Source: Cherax quadricarinatus
Taxonomy: Eukaryota; Arthropoda; Malacostraca; Decapoda; Parastacidae
Assembly (NCBI RefSeq): GCF_038502225.1
Contig: NC_091374.1
Location: 8,937,201 to 9,001,200 of the forward strand
Length of the DNA stretch: 64,000 bases
Direction of reading: 5' to 3'
Below are positions 22,551 through 33,749 of this stretch, piece by piece (positions within the stretch are counted from its first letter, which is position 1; each line of letters begins with the position of its first letter). Under the pieces are notes generated by a model. That model made no database searches, was not told where the DNA came from, and saw only the letters and a program-made list of their open reading frames with translations. The translations under genes were made by a program, and so were the position numbers.

Positions 22551-23402
22551 TACACTTTGGCCACTTGATTAGGTATATTCTAGTGCTGGGTAGGTCCCTC
22601 TTTTGCCACCAGAACAGCCTGAATTCTTCGTGACATGGATTAAACAAAGTGCTGGAAACATTCTTTGGAGATCTTGGTCCACATTGACATGATAGCATCA
22701 CACAGCTGCTATAGATTTGTTGGCTGCACATTCATGCTGGGAATCTCCCGTTCCACCGCATCCCATAGGATCAGAACTTAGGGTAAACCTATCTACACAT
22801 CACAGTAGAAATCGCAATTCGACAGACCAGGCGACATTTTTTCCAATCTTTAGCTCTCCATTTTGGTGAGCCTGTGCCCACTGTAGCCTCAGTTTTCTGT
22901 TCTTAGCTAAAAGGAGTGGTACCCTGTGTGTTACATCCACTTCAAGGTTCGACGTGTTGTGTTCAGAGATGTTCTGCATACTCGTAACACATGGTTATTT
23001 GAGCTACTGTCACCTTCCTGTTATCAGCTGGAACCAGTCTGGCCATTCTCTGAATTCTCTCATAGACAAATTTTTGGCCACATAACTGCGTGCCACTCAG
23101 TGAATGTTTTGTGTTTTTTACATAATCGCTGCAAACTCTAGAGACTTGTACATGAAAATTCCAGGAGATCAACAGTTGCCTTGACATTCAACCCACCCCG
23201 TCTGATGCCAACAACTGTTCCATGGTCTAAGTCACTCATTATATTTCTTCCCCATTCTGATATTTGATCTGAACAACTAAACTTCTTGACAATGTCTGCA
23301 TACTTTTATGCACTGTGGTGCTGCCACATCATTGGCTGATTAGATATTTGCATTAACGAGCAGATGTACAGGTTTACCTAATAAAGTGGCCACTGAGTGT
23401 AT
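22551..23402 (-). pseudogene. Tc1/mariner-type transposon, decayed and internally deleted
   Basis: Termini are inverted: GGCCACTTGATTAGGTA at the left and TACCTAATAAAGTGGCC at the right, each bordered by CACT/AGTG and TA. Minus-strand translation gives broken pieces of a Tc1 transposase: helix-turn-helix-like fragments near 23220-23030, then LLAKNRKLRL..AQAHQNGEL..W around 22920-22830. The reading then jumps near 22780-22800 directly to WDAVEREIP.MNVQPTN, and the AMLSMW..SKECF-like C-terminus follows. The segment that should hold the second and third catalytic acidic residues is therefore deleted. The noncoding right end resembles, to my recollection, Tc1-like elements abundant in teleost fish genomes. 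Confidence 0.85.
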
Positions 23403-23935
23403 ATTTTGTTGCGAGGCGCCCTCGCAGATATCCAGAGGTGACTCCACTATCAAAATCATGGAGACACTTTCGTATTTCTAGGTGTTACTACACTTGAGTT
23501 AGGATGTTACCGAGTGTTTCATAATTAACCACTCCTGATAAATGAACTTTGTAGGGAAAGCTTGGCTACGAGAGGAGTTTCTGTATCGTGATAACAGACG
23601 GTAAATCGATCCTCTGCCAGTCCTAATGCTGAATGACCCATACACGTTTAGTTCTCTAAAAAAAGACCCTTGGAACACTGCCATAAATCTAAAAACCTTA
23701 AGATAATGTGTCACGAAAAGCTACTATGTGCGAATACCTGCTCAATCAGTAGAAAATAGGCGATTACGAGCATTTACCACTGAGAAATTCTGGGGTTCTG
23801 CAACTATCAGTAATCCCTCTTCCCCCCCCCCCTCCCCTCGTCCTCCATTCTAAAAAAAAAAAAATGGCAGCAGCTAAAATGGTAATCCCCGTCGGCAGCG
23901 CGGCTTACTACCAAGTCTCCTAAATCCCGCATTGT
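23403..23935. other. Noncoding stretch
   Basis: Contains a possible orphan bipartite tail at 23628-23665, a C-run (23822-23832) and an A-run (23853-23864). No gene recognised. Confidence 0.4.
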
Positions 23936-23939
23936 CCGA

Positions 23940-24500
23940 TTGAAACTCCTATCGCTTTCTCGTGTGTACCCACCTACCCCTGTTTGTGGTTATAGGGGTC
24001 AGATCCCAGCTTCTGGACCTGCCTCTTCATTTCCAACTTGTCAGTTTACTCCCTCCTAGCCTTGTTGGCCTTGTCATACCTATTCTTATAACTGTGTATG
24101 GATCCTGCTTCCACTATCAATTCGTCAAGATCATTTCATTTCTGTCCACCCTGAGGATAAAGAAATATTCCTTGACATCCCTGTGACTCAACTGGGTCTT
24201 AAACTCCCCAACTATTTTCCTCGTGTACCTGTTCTATGCCTCTCGAATAAACTATCCCTATCCCCCCCTATCAAGTCCACTAAGTATTGTATATGTCTTT
24301 CTCATGTCTCCCCAGTTTTTATCCTCTAGTGTCATCTGATTCAATTCCTTTAGCGTCTCCTCATAGTTCATTCCCCTTAGCTCTGGGACTAGTCTCACTG
24401 CGTACCTCTGCACTTTCTGCGGTTTCTTAACATGCTGTATCAGGTAAGGGTTGCATACTGGTGCTGCGTACTCGAAGATGGGTCTGACTTATACCATATA
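23940..24500 (-). pseudogene. CR1/L2-like LINE 3' end (minus strand), degenerate
   Basis: Minus-strand translation starts in the RT thumb region, RPIFEYAAPVCNPYLIQHVK, then VQRYAVRLVPELRGMNYEET and LSGLDRGDRDSLFERHRTGT. Stops and frameshifts follow. The 3' end (23960-23995, on + reading GTGTACCCACCTACCCC) is shared with the fragments at 25230-26240. 5'-truncated, as is typical. Confidence 0.8.
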
Positions 24501-24585
24501 TAATTTAGCGTCGTGAATAACTCTTTACTGAGATGTCTGAAAGGTACTCTTACATTTGCCAAACAATCATGCCCTGCACAGGTTA

Positions 24586-24885
24586 TCAGGTGTTCTGTAG
24601 CTCGATTGCTATTGTACTCGGCTCGCACATTGAGGTCCGTGGTTCGATCTCCGGTACGGGTGGAAACATTAGGACATGTTTCCTTAAGACATTTGCTGTC
24701 CCTCTTCACCTATCAGTAAAATAGTTACCTGGGTGTTATTAGACTGGTGTGGGTCGCATCCTGGGGACAAAATTGACGTAATTTGCCCGAAATGCTCTGC
24801 ATAACAAGGGGCTTTCTATATTGTCGTATGCCATTGATATCAGCTAGGCCTGTATATATTATACATGTACTTGTAGAAATAATTA
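24586..24885 (+). mobile_element. tRNA-derived SINE, tail type 2
   Basis: Head with A-box-like TAGCTCGATTGC and B-box-like GGTTCGATCTCC. Next comes the core (ACCTGGGTGTTATTAGACTG, GTGTGGGTCGCATCCTGGGG), then a tail with TTGCCCGAAATGCTCTGCAT and TGTACTTGTAGAAATAA. The near-identical architecture at 62178-62480 supports a discrete element. Confidence 0.8.
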
Positions 24886-25227
24886 TTTGGTTAATGTGTA
24901 TCACTGGCGACATATCGGACAATATTCTCACCCCCTAGATCTTTCTCTTTGAGTGAGGTTTGTAGTCTGTTCCCCGAGGGTATATTCAGTTCAGTCTTTT
25001 TGCCTTTTCTCGAGTTTGCATAGCCTTGCATTTGCTAGTGTTGATTCAAAGTAACCACATATCTGACCAATCCTGCTGTTTGTCCAGTTCTATTTTGTAG
25101 TCTTTCTTTATCCTCCTCCGTTTTTATTCTTCTCGTATAATTTTAGATAATTTGAAAATGGATATATATATAACTGTATTTCTTTGCCATGTCATTCACA
25201 TATACCAGACACAGTAACATTGTCAAT

Positions 25228-26240
25228 ACTGATTCTTTGTGTGTACTCGCTTATATGTAGTCACCTTTTGGTAGTTGCAAGGGTCGAGTCTCGGCTCTTT
25301 GCCCCGCCCCTTCGCTAGCCTCTACTGGGTTCACTCTGGCTTCGAGAGCCTTTTCGTATCTCTTCTTTAAACTTCGTATAGATTCTGCTTCTACCACTGT
25401 CTGTCGTTCCACTACCTGGTTACTCTAAGACTGAATAAATACTTTCCAGCATCCTGGTGACTCGTCTGTTTTGTCAGTTTCCAGCTGTTCCCTCGTATAC
25501 CTGTTTACCATCTCTCAATCTGTCCTTGTCCACACTGCCAATTCCTTTCAGCATTTTGTACGTTATTATATCACCATTAGTTTTTTTTTTGTGTGTACTC
25601 GCCTAGTTGTGGTTACAGAAGTCGAGTCACAGCTCCTGGCCCCGCGTCTTCGCTGGTCGCCGCTAGGTCCACACTCCCTTCTCCGTGAGCTTTATCGTCG
25701 CCTAACATTATTGGTTCATGACTTTTCGGGCCCTGTCTTGAAAATGTGCATGCATTCTCTCCCTGTCTTCACACTGTGCATGGCATTAGCCTCCACCGCA
25801 TCACCTAGTCTCAACAATTATTTACCACTCTTGAGTTTTAAGAAATATTTTGTCAAGTTTTTAGTTCTAGTTCTGAGTGGTTCAGCGGTATGGTCCTGGG
25901 CCGGGACCATAGCGGTGTACTACTAAGAACAAGAACTAAAAATATTTTTAATCATCTTTGTGTGTCTTCTGTATTTTTAAGTTCATATATGGAACGCATA
26001 TTTGAACTGGTCCTATCTATCTACACTGTCAAATGATGAGTATCTCTTATGTTATAATCATGTCTTCCTTGGTCTTTCTCTTGTCTGCGATCGACAAGTT
26101 CAGTTTCTTTAGTCTCTCCTCATAGCTTAATGTCCTTCAGCTCTATGACGAGTCTTGTAAACCTCTGGAATTTCTCAAGTCCCCAAAATTTGACCACTTG
26201 TGGGGTTCCATAACAGATCTGTCTCTTGTCACATACAGTC
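25228..26240 (-). pseudogene. Cluster of CR1/L2-like LINE 3' fragments (minus strand)
   Basis: At least three partial copies of the 23940-24500 family lie in the same orientation: 25232-25470, 25595-25870 and about 26030-26240. The first two start (on +) with TGTGTACTCGCxTATxTGTxG followed by GGTTGCAGGGGTCGAG-like words. They carry diverged FERHR and RLVPEL coding remnants. Serial insertion of one family, or local duplication, is possible. Confidence 0.7.
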
Positions 26241-27030
26241 TTAAAAAAAAATATTTGTTAAGGGCCCTTAGATCTGCTCTAAGATTAGCAATCCTTACAT
26301 ATGCTGTCGATGTTATGCAGTTGATGTGCACTTCTGTGTGCGTGCGTGTGCTCACCTTTGCATCTGAACGTGTGTATTTGTGAGCAAAGATTCAGCGTAT
26401 GTATGTGTGAGCATTCAGGTCCTGTCCACACGGTTAAAATTGTTTAATACTAACAAAGAACAAAGGCTGTAACATTATTTGTTCAGAAAAACGAATGGAC
26501 AACATTTTACGCCAACCACACCAAATGCTGCAACATTTTTGCATGCTGCAACAATGAATTTTTGTGTCGGCTGATTTTTTTTTATTATTACTTTATATCT
26601 TTTAGATTGCTTTCAACTTATCTGATCATTCAAAATTGGAGTTTATCTCCGACTTGTAATTTCCAAGAATCCGAGATTCCGTGTTTGCCAGCAGTCTCGT
26701 AAAAGTTGGAAGTGGTCTCAAAGAGTCAAATGAAATTGGGGGACGGCAGGAAGCGGTGAATGAAACACGGAACGAGAAGGGAAGACCGGCAGGAGAGATT
26801 AGAATTTAAATAAATAGAAATAAGGAACTTATTTGATGATAATTTTACATACGGGTTTAGCGTTTTCTTGTGTAATAATCCATATGGGTTTAACCTTTTT
26901 TTGTGACTGCAATAATTTAATGATAATACAGTCATCGAAACAAGGAAAGGCAGTGATGAGAAGGAAAACAGGAAAGGCAGAGATAAGAATGAAAACATGG
27001 AGAACTATATCAGATAAAAAGCGTTTAAAT
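26241..27030. other. Noncoding stretch with orphan bipartite tails
   Basis: TACGGGTTTAGCGTTTTCTT (26850) and CATATGGGTTTAACCTTTTT (26882) are tail-like fragments. Otherwise nothing recognised. Confidence 0.4.
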
Positions 27031-27234
27031 TATTATTATTATAATCAAAAAGAAGCGCTAAGCCACAAGGACTATACAGCGCTGCAGGGCAGGAAGGAAG
27101 CGAGGGCATCAGGTGGCAAAAGGGAGATGGATGAGTAATAGGTTACGGATAACAGCGGGGCAGTGGATGGTGAAAGGGTAAAGGGCAGCAAGAGACTGAA
27201 CTAGAAAGGGCTGAGAGTAGTGCGAAAAGTATCA

Positions 27235-30200
27235 TCAGAGTTTGTGGAGTAAATCAGTCGTTGTCAAGAAGTCAATGAGAGAGTCAGGATTAAAGGAGGG
27301 TCCATCAGCAAGAAGGGAAGGTAAAGAGAGAGTAGTAGAACGAAGACGGCGTTGGAGGTAAATTCTGCGTGCTCGTTGATAGAGAGGGCAGTCTAACAGA
27401 ATGTGGCTAATCGATACTGGAACTTGACACTGCTCACAGAGAGGAACAGGGTGCCTCTCCATGAGATACCCATGAGTAAGACGAGTGTGACCAATGCGAA
27501 GGCGGGAGAGAGTGGTCTCCCAACCTCGGCACTGATGACAAGAAGATGGCCAGTAACCTATGCTCGGTTTAATAGAATGAAGTTTGTTACCGAGCAGAGT
27601 TGACCAACGTTGTTGCCAACGGGTGCGAAGGTGGGTAGCTATTGCAGCAAAATAGTCCAGAAATGGAACACCTCAATAGGAAATTGGTAGGTCATGTACT
27701 GCTGACCGCGCAGCAGTGTCTGCCTGTTCATTGCCCTGTACGTCGACATGACCAGGGACCCAACAAAAAACAATATCTTTATGTTTGGTAGAGATACGGC
27801 ATAACCAAAGTTGCATACGGAGAACTAGGGGATGAGATGTATCAAATTTTCGTATAGCCTGTTGAGCACTAAGGGAGTCTGAGACTACTACAAATGATGA
27901 CACAGGCATAGATGCGATACGAATAAGTGCTGCAAGAATGGCATACAGTTCAGCAGTAAAAATGCTAGCTGAAGATAGTAAATGTCCCCGCACGACGCTG
28001 TCTGGAAACACTGCTGCGAATCCGACGCCGTCTGAAGACTTAGAGCCATCTGTGTACACAGCGGTGGCATGAGAATGGGAGTGGAAGTGATCAAGAAAAA
28101 GAGAGCGGGAAGCCACCGTAGGCAGTTGAGCTTTCGAGCAAGGGAGTGAGAAAGAACAGACCCGAACAGCTGGAACTTCCCAGGGGGGTAGGGAAAAGTG
28201 AGATGCTACATGAACATATAAAGGTGGTAACTGAAGGGAAGACAAGAGTGAATGTAGGCGAAGAGAAAAGGGACGGAGCAAACAGGGGCGGCGAACGAAT
28301 AAAGAATGTCTACTAATATCGGTGACCATTCTATAAATGGAAGGGCTGTATAGTCCTTGTGGCTTAGCGCTTCTTTTTGATTATAATAATAATAATATAA
28401 ATGGAAGGATTGTGTAGATCGTGAGAGCATACATAGTAGCGAAGGCAATGGGCATCACGGCGATCAGACAAGGATGGAACATTCTCCATCCGCTTCTGTA
28501 TAGAGGCTCTCAACAGGGGAAGAGCGAAAAGCACCAAGGCACAAACGTAATCCTTGGTGATGGATAGAGTTAAGGCTAGAGAGAGTAGCAGGAGAGGCCG
28601 CGGAATAAATCTGGTCACCATAATCGAGTTTTGATAAAACGAGGGCTGAATGTAGGCGAAGCAGAGTTCGACGATCAGCTCCCCAGGAAAGATGAGCAAG
28701 GGTTTTAAGAAGGTTTAGCCGGCTGTGACAAGTTGCCTTCAGAGAGGTTATGTGAAGTTTCCAGGATAACCGACGGTCAAAGAGAAGGCCTAGAAACCTG
28801 ACTGTATCACGTTCGGGGATACGGGAGCCATAGAGATACAAAGGATGATCGGAGATAACAGAGCGTCTAGTGAAAGTAATTTGGTGAGTTTTGGTACTTG
28901 AAAATTTAAACCCATGCGTGGTGGCCCAAGTGGAAACACGGTCGACCGCATGCTGGAGAGAAACTGCAATAAGATGACAGTCAGCGCCTGCACAAGCAAT
29001 AGCGAAGTCATCAACATAGAGTGATGACCAAATATTGGGTGGAAGAACAGAGGCCAAATCATTTACAGCAAGGAGAAAAAGTGTTGCGCTTAGAACACAT
29101 CCCTGAGGGACACCTTCAGCTTGGACGAAGTCCGGGGAAAGAACATTATTGACTCGAACACGGAAATGTCTGTCAGTTAAAAAAGTTCTTAAGGAAGGAT
29201 GGTAGATTGCCTCGGAGGCCTAAAGAATGGGCCTGGGCCAAAATATTATAACTCCAAGTTGTGTCATATGCCTTCTCAAGGTCAAAAAATATCTGAGTGA
29301 TTATTCGCAAAGGCATTACGAACATACGTATCCAAGCGTAGTAAGGGGTCTATGGTAGAACGACCCTTAGGAAAGCCATATTGACTAGCGGAGAGACTGT
29401 TGTGTGTCTCTAAATACCACATTAAACGTCAATTTACGAGACGTTCCATCACTTTGCAAACTGCACTAGTAAGAGCGATGGGGCGATAGTGGGAGGCATC
29501 ATGTTCTGTAGTACCCGGTTTGCGGAAAGGGAGAACAATGGCAGATTTCCACAGCTGAGGAAGAACTCCTTGTGCCCAAATAAGATTGAAGAGGTGTAAG
29601 AGGACTACAAGGGCTGACCGATGTAAATGTTGTAACATACGAATATGAATGTCGTCAGGCCCAGCTGCCGATGATCGGCAAGCTGAGAGCGTTGCCTCCA
29701 GTTCTTGAAGTGTAAAAGGCACATTATACTGTTCTTCTCTGAGAGAAGAAAAGTCCAAGGGTACTAACTCTCTGGCAGACTTTGAGGAAAGAAACGAGGG
29801 GCATAGATGGAGCCCTCGGGAAATACGGACCAGATGTGTGCCAAGTTCAATGGCAACGTCGAGAGGGTTTGCTACATCAACACCAGCGACCCGTAGAACA
29901 GGAGCCGGGTCAGGAGAGTATTTACCACTCAATTTCCTCACTTTTTTCCAGACTGCACTCATAGAAGAAGCAGAGGTGATGGTGGAAACATAGTCTCGCC
30001 AACAAGTGCGTTTAGCTTCATGGATGACACGGCGAGCGATCGCACGCTTCTGCTTAAAATCAAGAAGTCTCTCAGCGGTTCTATTGTACCGGTACCTGCC
30101 CCATGCAGCACGTTTCAAACGTACTGCACGAGCACATGCAGGAGACCACCAAGGCACGCACTTCTGAGAATGCCTGCCTGAGGTTTGGGGTATAGAATGA

Positions 30201-31005
30201 GCAGCTGCAGTATAAACTGACGTCGAGAAGATGTGTAGGAGCTCATCAATGGAGGATGAAGAAGGAACCTCACTAAAAGCAGTGAGGTGTGAGTAAAGAT
30301 CCCAATTTGCCCAATCAAATTGCCAGCGAGGGCTACGGAAAGGTGGTGAATAGGAAGGAGAAGTAAGAATGATCGGAAAATGATCGCTGTCATGTAAGTC
30401 TGGTAGAACAGACCAGGTGAAGTCTAGTGCAGTGGAGGAAGAGCAGACTGATAGATCGATGCAAGAGAGAGTATGAGTACGAGGATCAAAATGGGTGGGA
30501 GTACCCGTATTTAAAACATGGAGGGGGTGAGAGGCGAGAAAAGCCTCCAGCTGAATGCCACGTGAGTCACAATGAGACCCCCCCCCCCCCAGAGGAAATG
30601 GTGGGCATTAAAATCACCAAGTAACAGAAGTGTTGGTGGTAAGGATGAAACAAGAAAGGCAAAGTCTGGGATAGAAAATGCTCGAGAAGGAGAGAGATAT
30701 AAAGAACATATTGTAAACCACTTATTCAAGTGGATACGGGCTGCAGCGTAATGCAGCGAGGTATGGACAAATAGTTGGCAGTACAGAATATCATTGCGTA
30801 GAAGAAGGGCACTTTCATTAAAGGTCCCATCTGAGAAAGGATCCGAAGAATACAATAAATTATAGCCTGAGATAGGTTGGAAAACAGCAGAGTGTAATTT
30901 TGGTTCTTGTAAGCAAGCACCAACAGGGGAAAACCTGGAAAGCAACATCTGAAGCTCACCCCAATTACCCCTGAGGCCGCGGATATTCCACTGTAAATAG
31001 GCCAT
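27235..31005 (-). pseudogene. LINE ORF2: endonuclease - reverse transcriptase - RNase H - zinc knuckle
   Basis: From ATG 31005: APE-type endonuclease with LQWNIRGL, ACLQEPKL and LLLGDFNAHH motifs (to ~30570). RT palm motifs follow: FRKPGTTEHDASHYRPIALT (29530-29470), SQYGFPKGRST, FDLEKAYD, VPQGCVLSATLF and YVDD (near 29015). RNase H comes next, with TDGS (~28045), the ELYAI block, SDSLSA and VPGHVDVQGNEQAD (~27730-27700). The C-terminal knuckle is CEQCQ..H..LDCPLY (27430-27380). Lesions: frameshift at the 13-C run 30578-30590, TGA at 29429-29431, frameshift at the A-run 29284-29289, frameshift near 28485, a 64-bp insertion (including TSD) at 28345-28408, and TGA at 27673-27675. Catalytic motifs survive. 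Both stops fit CGA-to-TGA change. Confidence 0.9.
28345..28395 (+). mobile_element. 51-bp LINE tail inserted into the LINE, 13-bp perfect TSD
   Basis: GCTGTATAGTCCTTGTGGCT, then TAGCGCTTCTTTTTGATTAT and AATAA, is the extreme 3' end of the same LINE family in opposite orientation. It is flanked by TATAAATGGAAGG at 28332-28344 and 28396-28408. It splits ORF2 between RT and RNase H. Confidence 0.95.
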
Positions 31006-31046
31006 GACTGGCGAAGAAAATATCAGGAATCTGTAGGTAAAGGCAC

Positions 31047-33004
31047 CTACAGACTAGAGGGGTTAGAAAAGTCAACGTGTGGTGGCATTGGAAGACGTTC
31101 AAGTAGCGAAGGAATGGAGCGTTGCGAAGAATGGGGTTGTGAAGATGGAGGAGAGGGAAGAGAAGGAACAGGAAGTGAATCAGTGTCCATTGAAGGTTTA
31201 GTCTCTGCAATATATTCTGAAATGGCTTCAAGTGTTTCTGAATTCAAAGATGTATGGGAGACCATATTGGAGATAGAAGGAGGAGGGTGAGTAAAGATTG
31301 GGACAGTAATGGACTGTACCAAAGTAGAGGGGGAGGGAAGAGTGTAAGGGACTGGAGATGAAGTGTGGGGGGGGGACAGAAGAGGCAGAAACCTGGGAGG
31401 TGGCAGAAGAGGGAGAAACTTGGGAGGGGACGGGGGTGGAAGGCATAGTACGAGGAGGAGGGTGAATCTCCACACTTGTAATAGAGCCAGAGAGAGGGGA
31501 AGAACTAGGTACAGAGACTGGAAAGGTAAAGTGTGGAGGTGGAAGAAGGGAAGGAAGGGGCAAAGAAGATTTGAGCAATGTGGATTTTTTGGACTTCTGA
31601 GTAGAGGGGGGATTGTTATTAGGTGTCGTACGAGGTCTTGTCGATACTGGGGCTTGTGAGGAAGGACGCGAAGATGTGAGAACAGACTGAGTTGTAGTCG
31701 GGACGTCAGAGCCAAGGACAGCAAAAGGATTAGATGCCGTAGTGGCTATGGGAGTGGTAACAACAGAGGAGGCTGCAGAAGATGGGACCCCAGAAGTGGG
31801 GGGATGTTTGGAAACACGAGAATAAGAAACACGGGGTAGTCTCCCTTGGAGGCAGAGATGAGTAACTGCCATAGCATAAGGGGGACCTTCTGCCTCTTTG
31901 AGGCAACGGATTTCACGTTCATTTAAGTAGACCTGGCAACGGCGGGAGTACGAAGGGTGAGCTTCATTACAATTAAGGCAAGATGGAGGTTGACTGCAAG
32001 ATGTATTAAAATGGTCGTCGGCACCACAGACTGGGCATTCGGCCATAGATCTGCAATATTTCACTGGGTGACCAAAATGCCAGCAATTTCTACATTGTTG
32101 CGGTGTAGGTATCACCTTTCGAACTTGTAACCGATGTCCCGCGACATATACAGAGGACGGGAGCGACATATACAGAGGACGGGAGTTCTCGGCTGTCAAA
32201 AGTTAAACGAGCCACATTGCAAGGGTAACGTCTCTGCCCCCGGGCAGGAAGGACATAAGTGTCTACTTTGAGGATTGGGAGATCCTGGAGTTCCAGCTGT
32301 TCAAAAATGTCATTGCCACATGACTGGAAATTCTGTTGGACTATGGTATGGGGCAGAATGACAGTACCACTACAAGAATTGAGAGAAAGATGTTTTTCAA
32401 TAGTGATAGGAGTAGTATCGATATTCGAAAGGAGAGAAAGATCATGAGCTTGGGTAGCATTCTGGACAGTGACGATGCGCATACCGCTCTTGAGAGCATG
32501 AAATGAAATATCTCTACCAACATGACGCAGGAGCGCTTTGCCAATACTATGGTCAGAAAGGTAGGCAGAAGAAGAAGTCGGTCTTAAAGTAAAGAATTTA
32601 GTCCATTGTGTGGTCCGAAACTGAGCGTGGAGAGGGAGTGCTTGACGTGTCAGTCTTTTCCGAGTAGAATGGGAAGGTAACGAAGGAGCATCATCAGGAG
32701 ATTGACGTTGGCGTTTAGGAGTAGGACCGGAGTTGGTCTGGCGTGAAATGGGCGGGCGATTCGAAAATTGCCGTACCGTAGAGGGAGAAGCCGGAAGCAT
32801 AGTCAAAGGAGAGCGGAGTTCAGACAAATCGAAGGAGTCAGTCGAAGCCCCGGTACCTGAAGCGGGTGAGGAAACAGCACCAGCAAGAGGTACAGGGGCA
32901 TCAGGAGTGTCCGAAGAGTGGTCTAAACACAAGGCAGGGTCAGAATGGGGTGCGGTATCAAGAAGGGGCCCGGGGTTAGTGGGTTCATGGACTAGGGCTG
33001 CCAT
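31047..33004 (-). pseudogene. LINE ORF1 (gag-like, three zinc knuckles), frameshifted
   Basis: Begins at ATG 33004 with a Pro/Ser-rich, low-complexity N-terminal half (33004-32650). A region resembling the RNA-binding domain of I-type ORF1 proteins follows (32650-32200). Three consecutive Cys/His knuckles lie at about 32105-31955: CRNCWHFGHPVKYC, CPVCGADDHFNTSC and CLNCNEAHPSYSRRC. The C-terminal third is Ser/Pro-rich. Two frame breaks are visible: an exact 22-bp tandem duplication at 32141-32162/32163-32184, and a 9-G run at 31367-31375. After correcting neither, the frames join logically and stop at 31047, 41 bp before ORF2. Confidence 0.88.
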
Positions 33005-33733
33005 GGTTAGGTTACTCCTTTGCTTTTTGTTTTTAAGAAAAAAAAAGAAAGAAGAAAATAAAATAAAAATAAAAAAAAAGAATAAAAAAAGGGGGGAGCG
33101 GGGAGGAATAGTTCCCAGGAGGAATGAAAGGGCCGGAAATCTCCCTCCACGCCCAAGAGGACCTCAACACCGCTAGTAGAGCAGATGCAGCATGGAACCC
33201 GTGCCATACCCTACCCTTCATGCCAGTAAACCAGCAATCCGGGATAGCAACCTCACATCTGCCGAGCTACCTCGGTGGACAAAAGAGAGGGCGGCTGGAT
33301 ATCCGCCACAAAGCATACCTCCTTCGGCCACCACCCCCGGAATCCGAAAGGTGGCTTCCAGAGATACACCCGTCGCCGGAAAGACACCCAAAGCTACTCC
33401 GGGATACCAGAGAGGGATCGGGACATCCCCAGGCAATCCAGATTCCACTGCAAACTACGCCACCGCCAAGAACCTCAACGGAATGGGATGGACCCCGGTG
33501 TCCTTTCCCCTACCTAGGAACTAGTGCGCCTGAGGGAGAAATCCCAAAGGCCAAAAAGAGGAAGGGCAAAAGGGAGGGGTGAGGAGGAGGAGGAGGAATG
33601 GAAAAAGGGGAGGATGGGATAGGGGAGGGGAGAATGGGGGGTAATTAGGTTCGGTCTGAGGAAGAAGAACGACAGGGCTAATTCCTCAGACCAAGAGCCT
33701 CTTCACCACGCCAAGGAGCCCCCCTTGAAGAGG
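33005..33733 (-). other. LINE 5' UTR, its first ~57 bases shared with the bipartite short elements
   Basis: The outermost bases (minus strand) read CCTCTTCAAGGGGGGCTCCT, then GAGGCTCTTGGTCTGAGGAA, which align to the head of the bipartite elements. Inward are pyrimidine/purine-rich tracts and an A-rich block at 33040-33090. A 152-codon + strand frame at 33124-33582 is an overlapping artefact. Confidence 0.75.
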
Positions 33734-33749
33734 TAAAATCGTTTAAAGA

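Larger units (their letters stand above)
27031..33733 (-). mobile_element. Full-length I/Nimb-like LINE (non-LTR retrotransposon), inactive
   Basis: A ~6.7-kb element antisense to slo. Order along the minus strand: 5' UTR (33733-33005), ORF1 gag-like with zinc knuckles (33004-31047), a 41-bp spacer, ORF2 with AP endonuclease, RT, RNase H and a C-terminal zinc knuckle (31005-27235), a ~200-bp 3' UTR and a TAA-repeat tail at 27031-27043. A possible imperfect TSD brackets it: TAAAAAGCGTTTAAA at 27015-27029 and TAAAATCGTTTAAA at 33734-33747. RNase H plus gag knuckles places it in the I group of clades. The finer clade is my guess. Confidence 0.88.

Noticed and set aside
33124..33582. 152-codon + strand frame
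   Set aside because: Lies in the 5' UTR of the minus-strand LINE and has low-complexity Pro/Arg composition.
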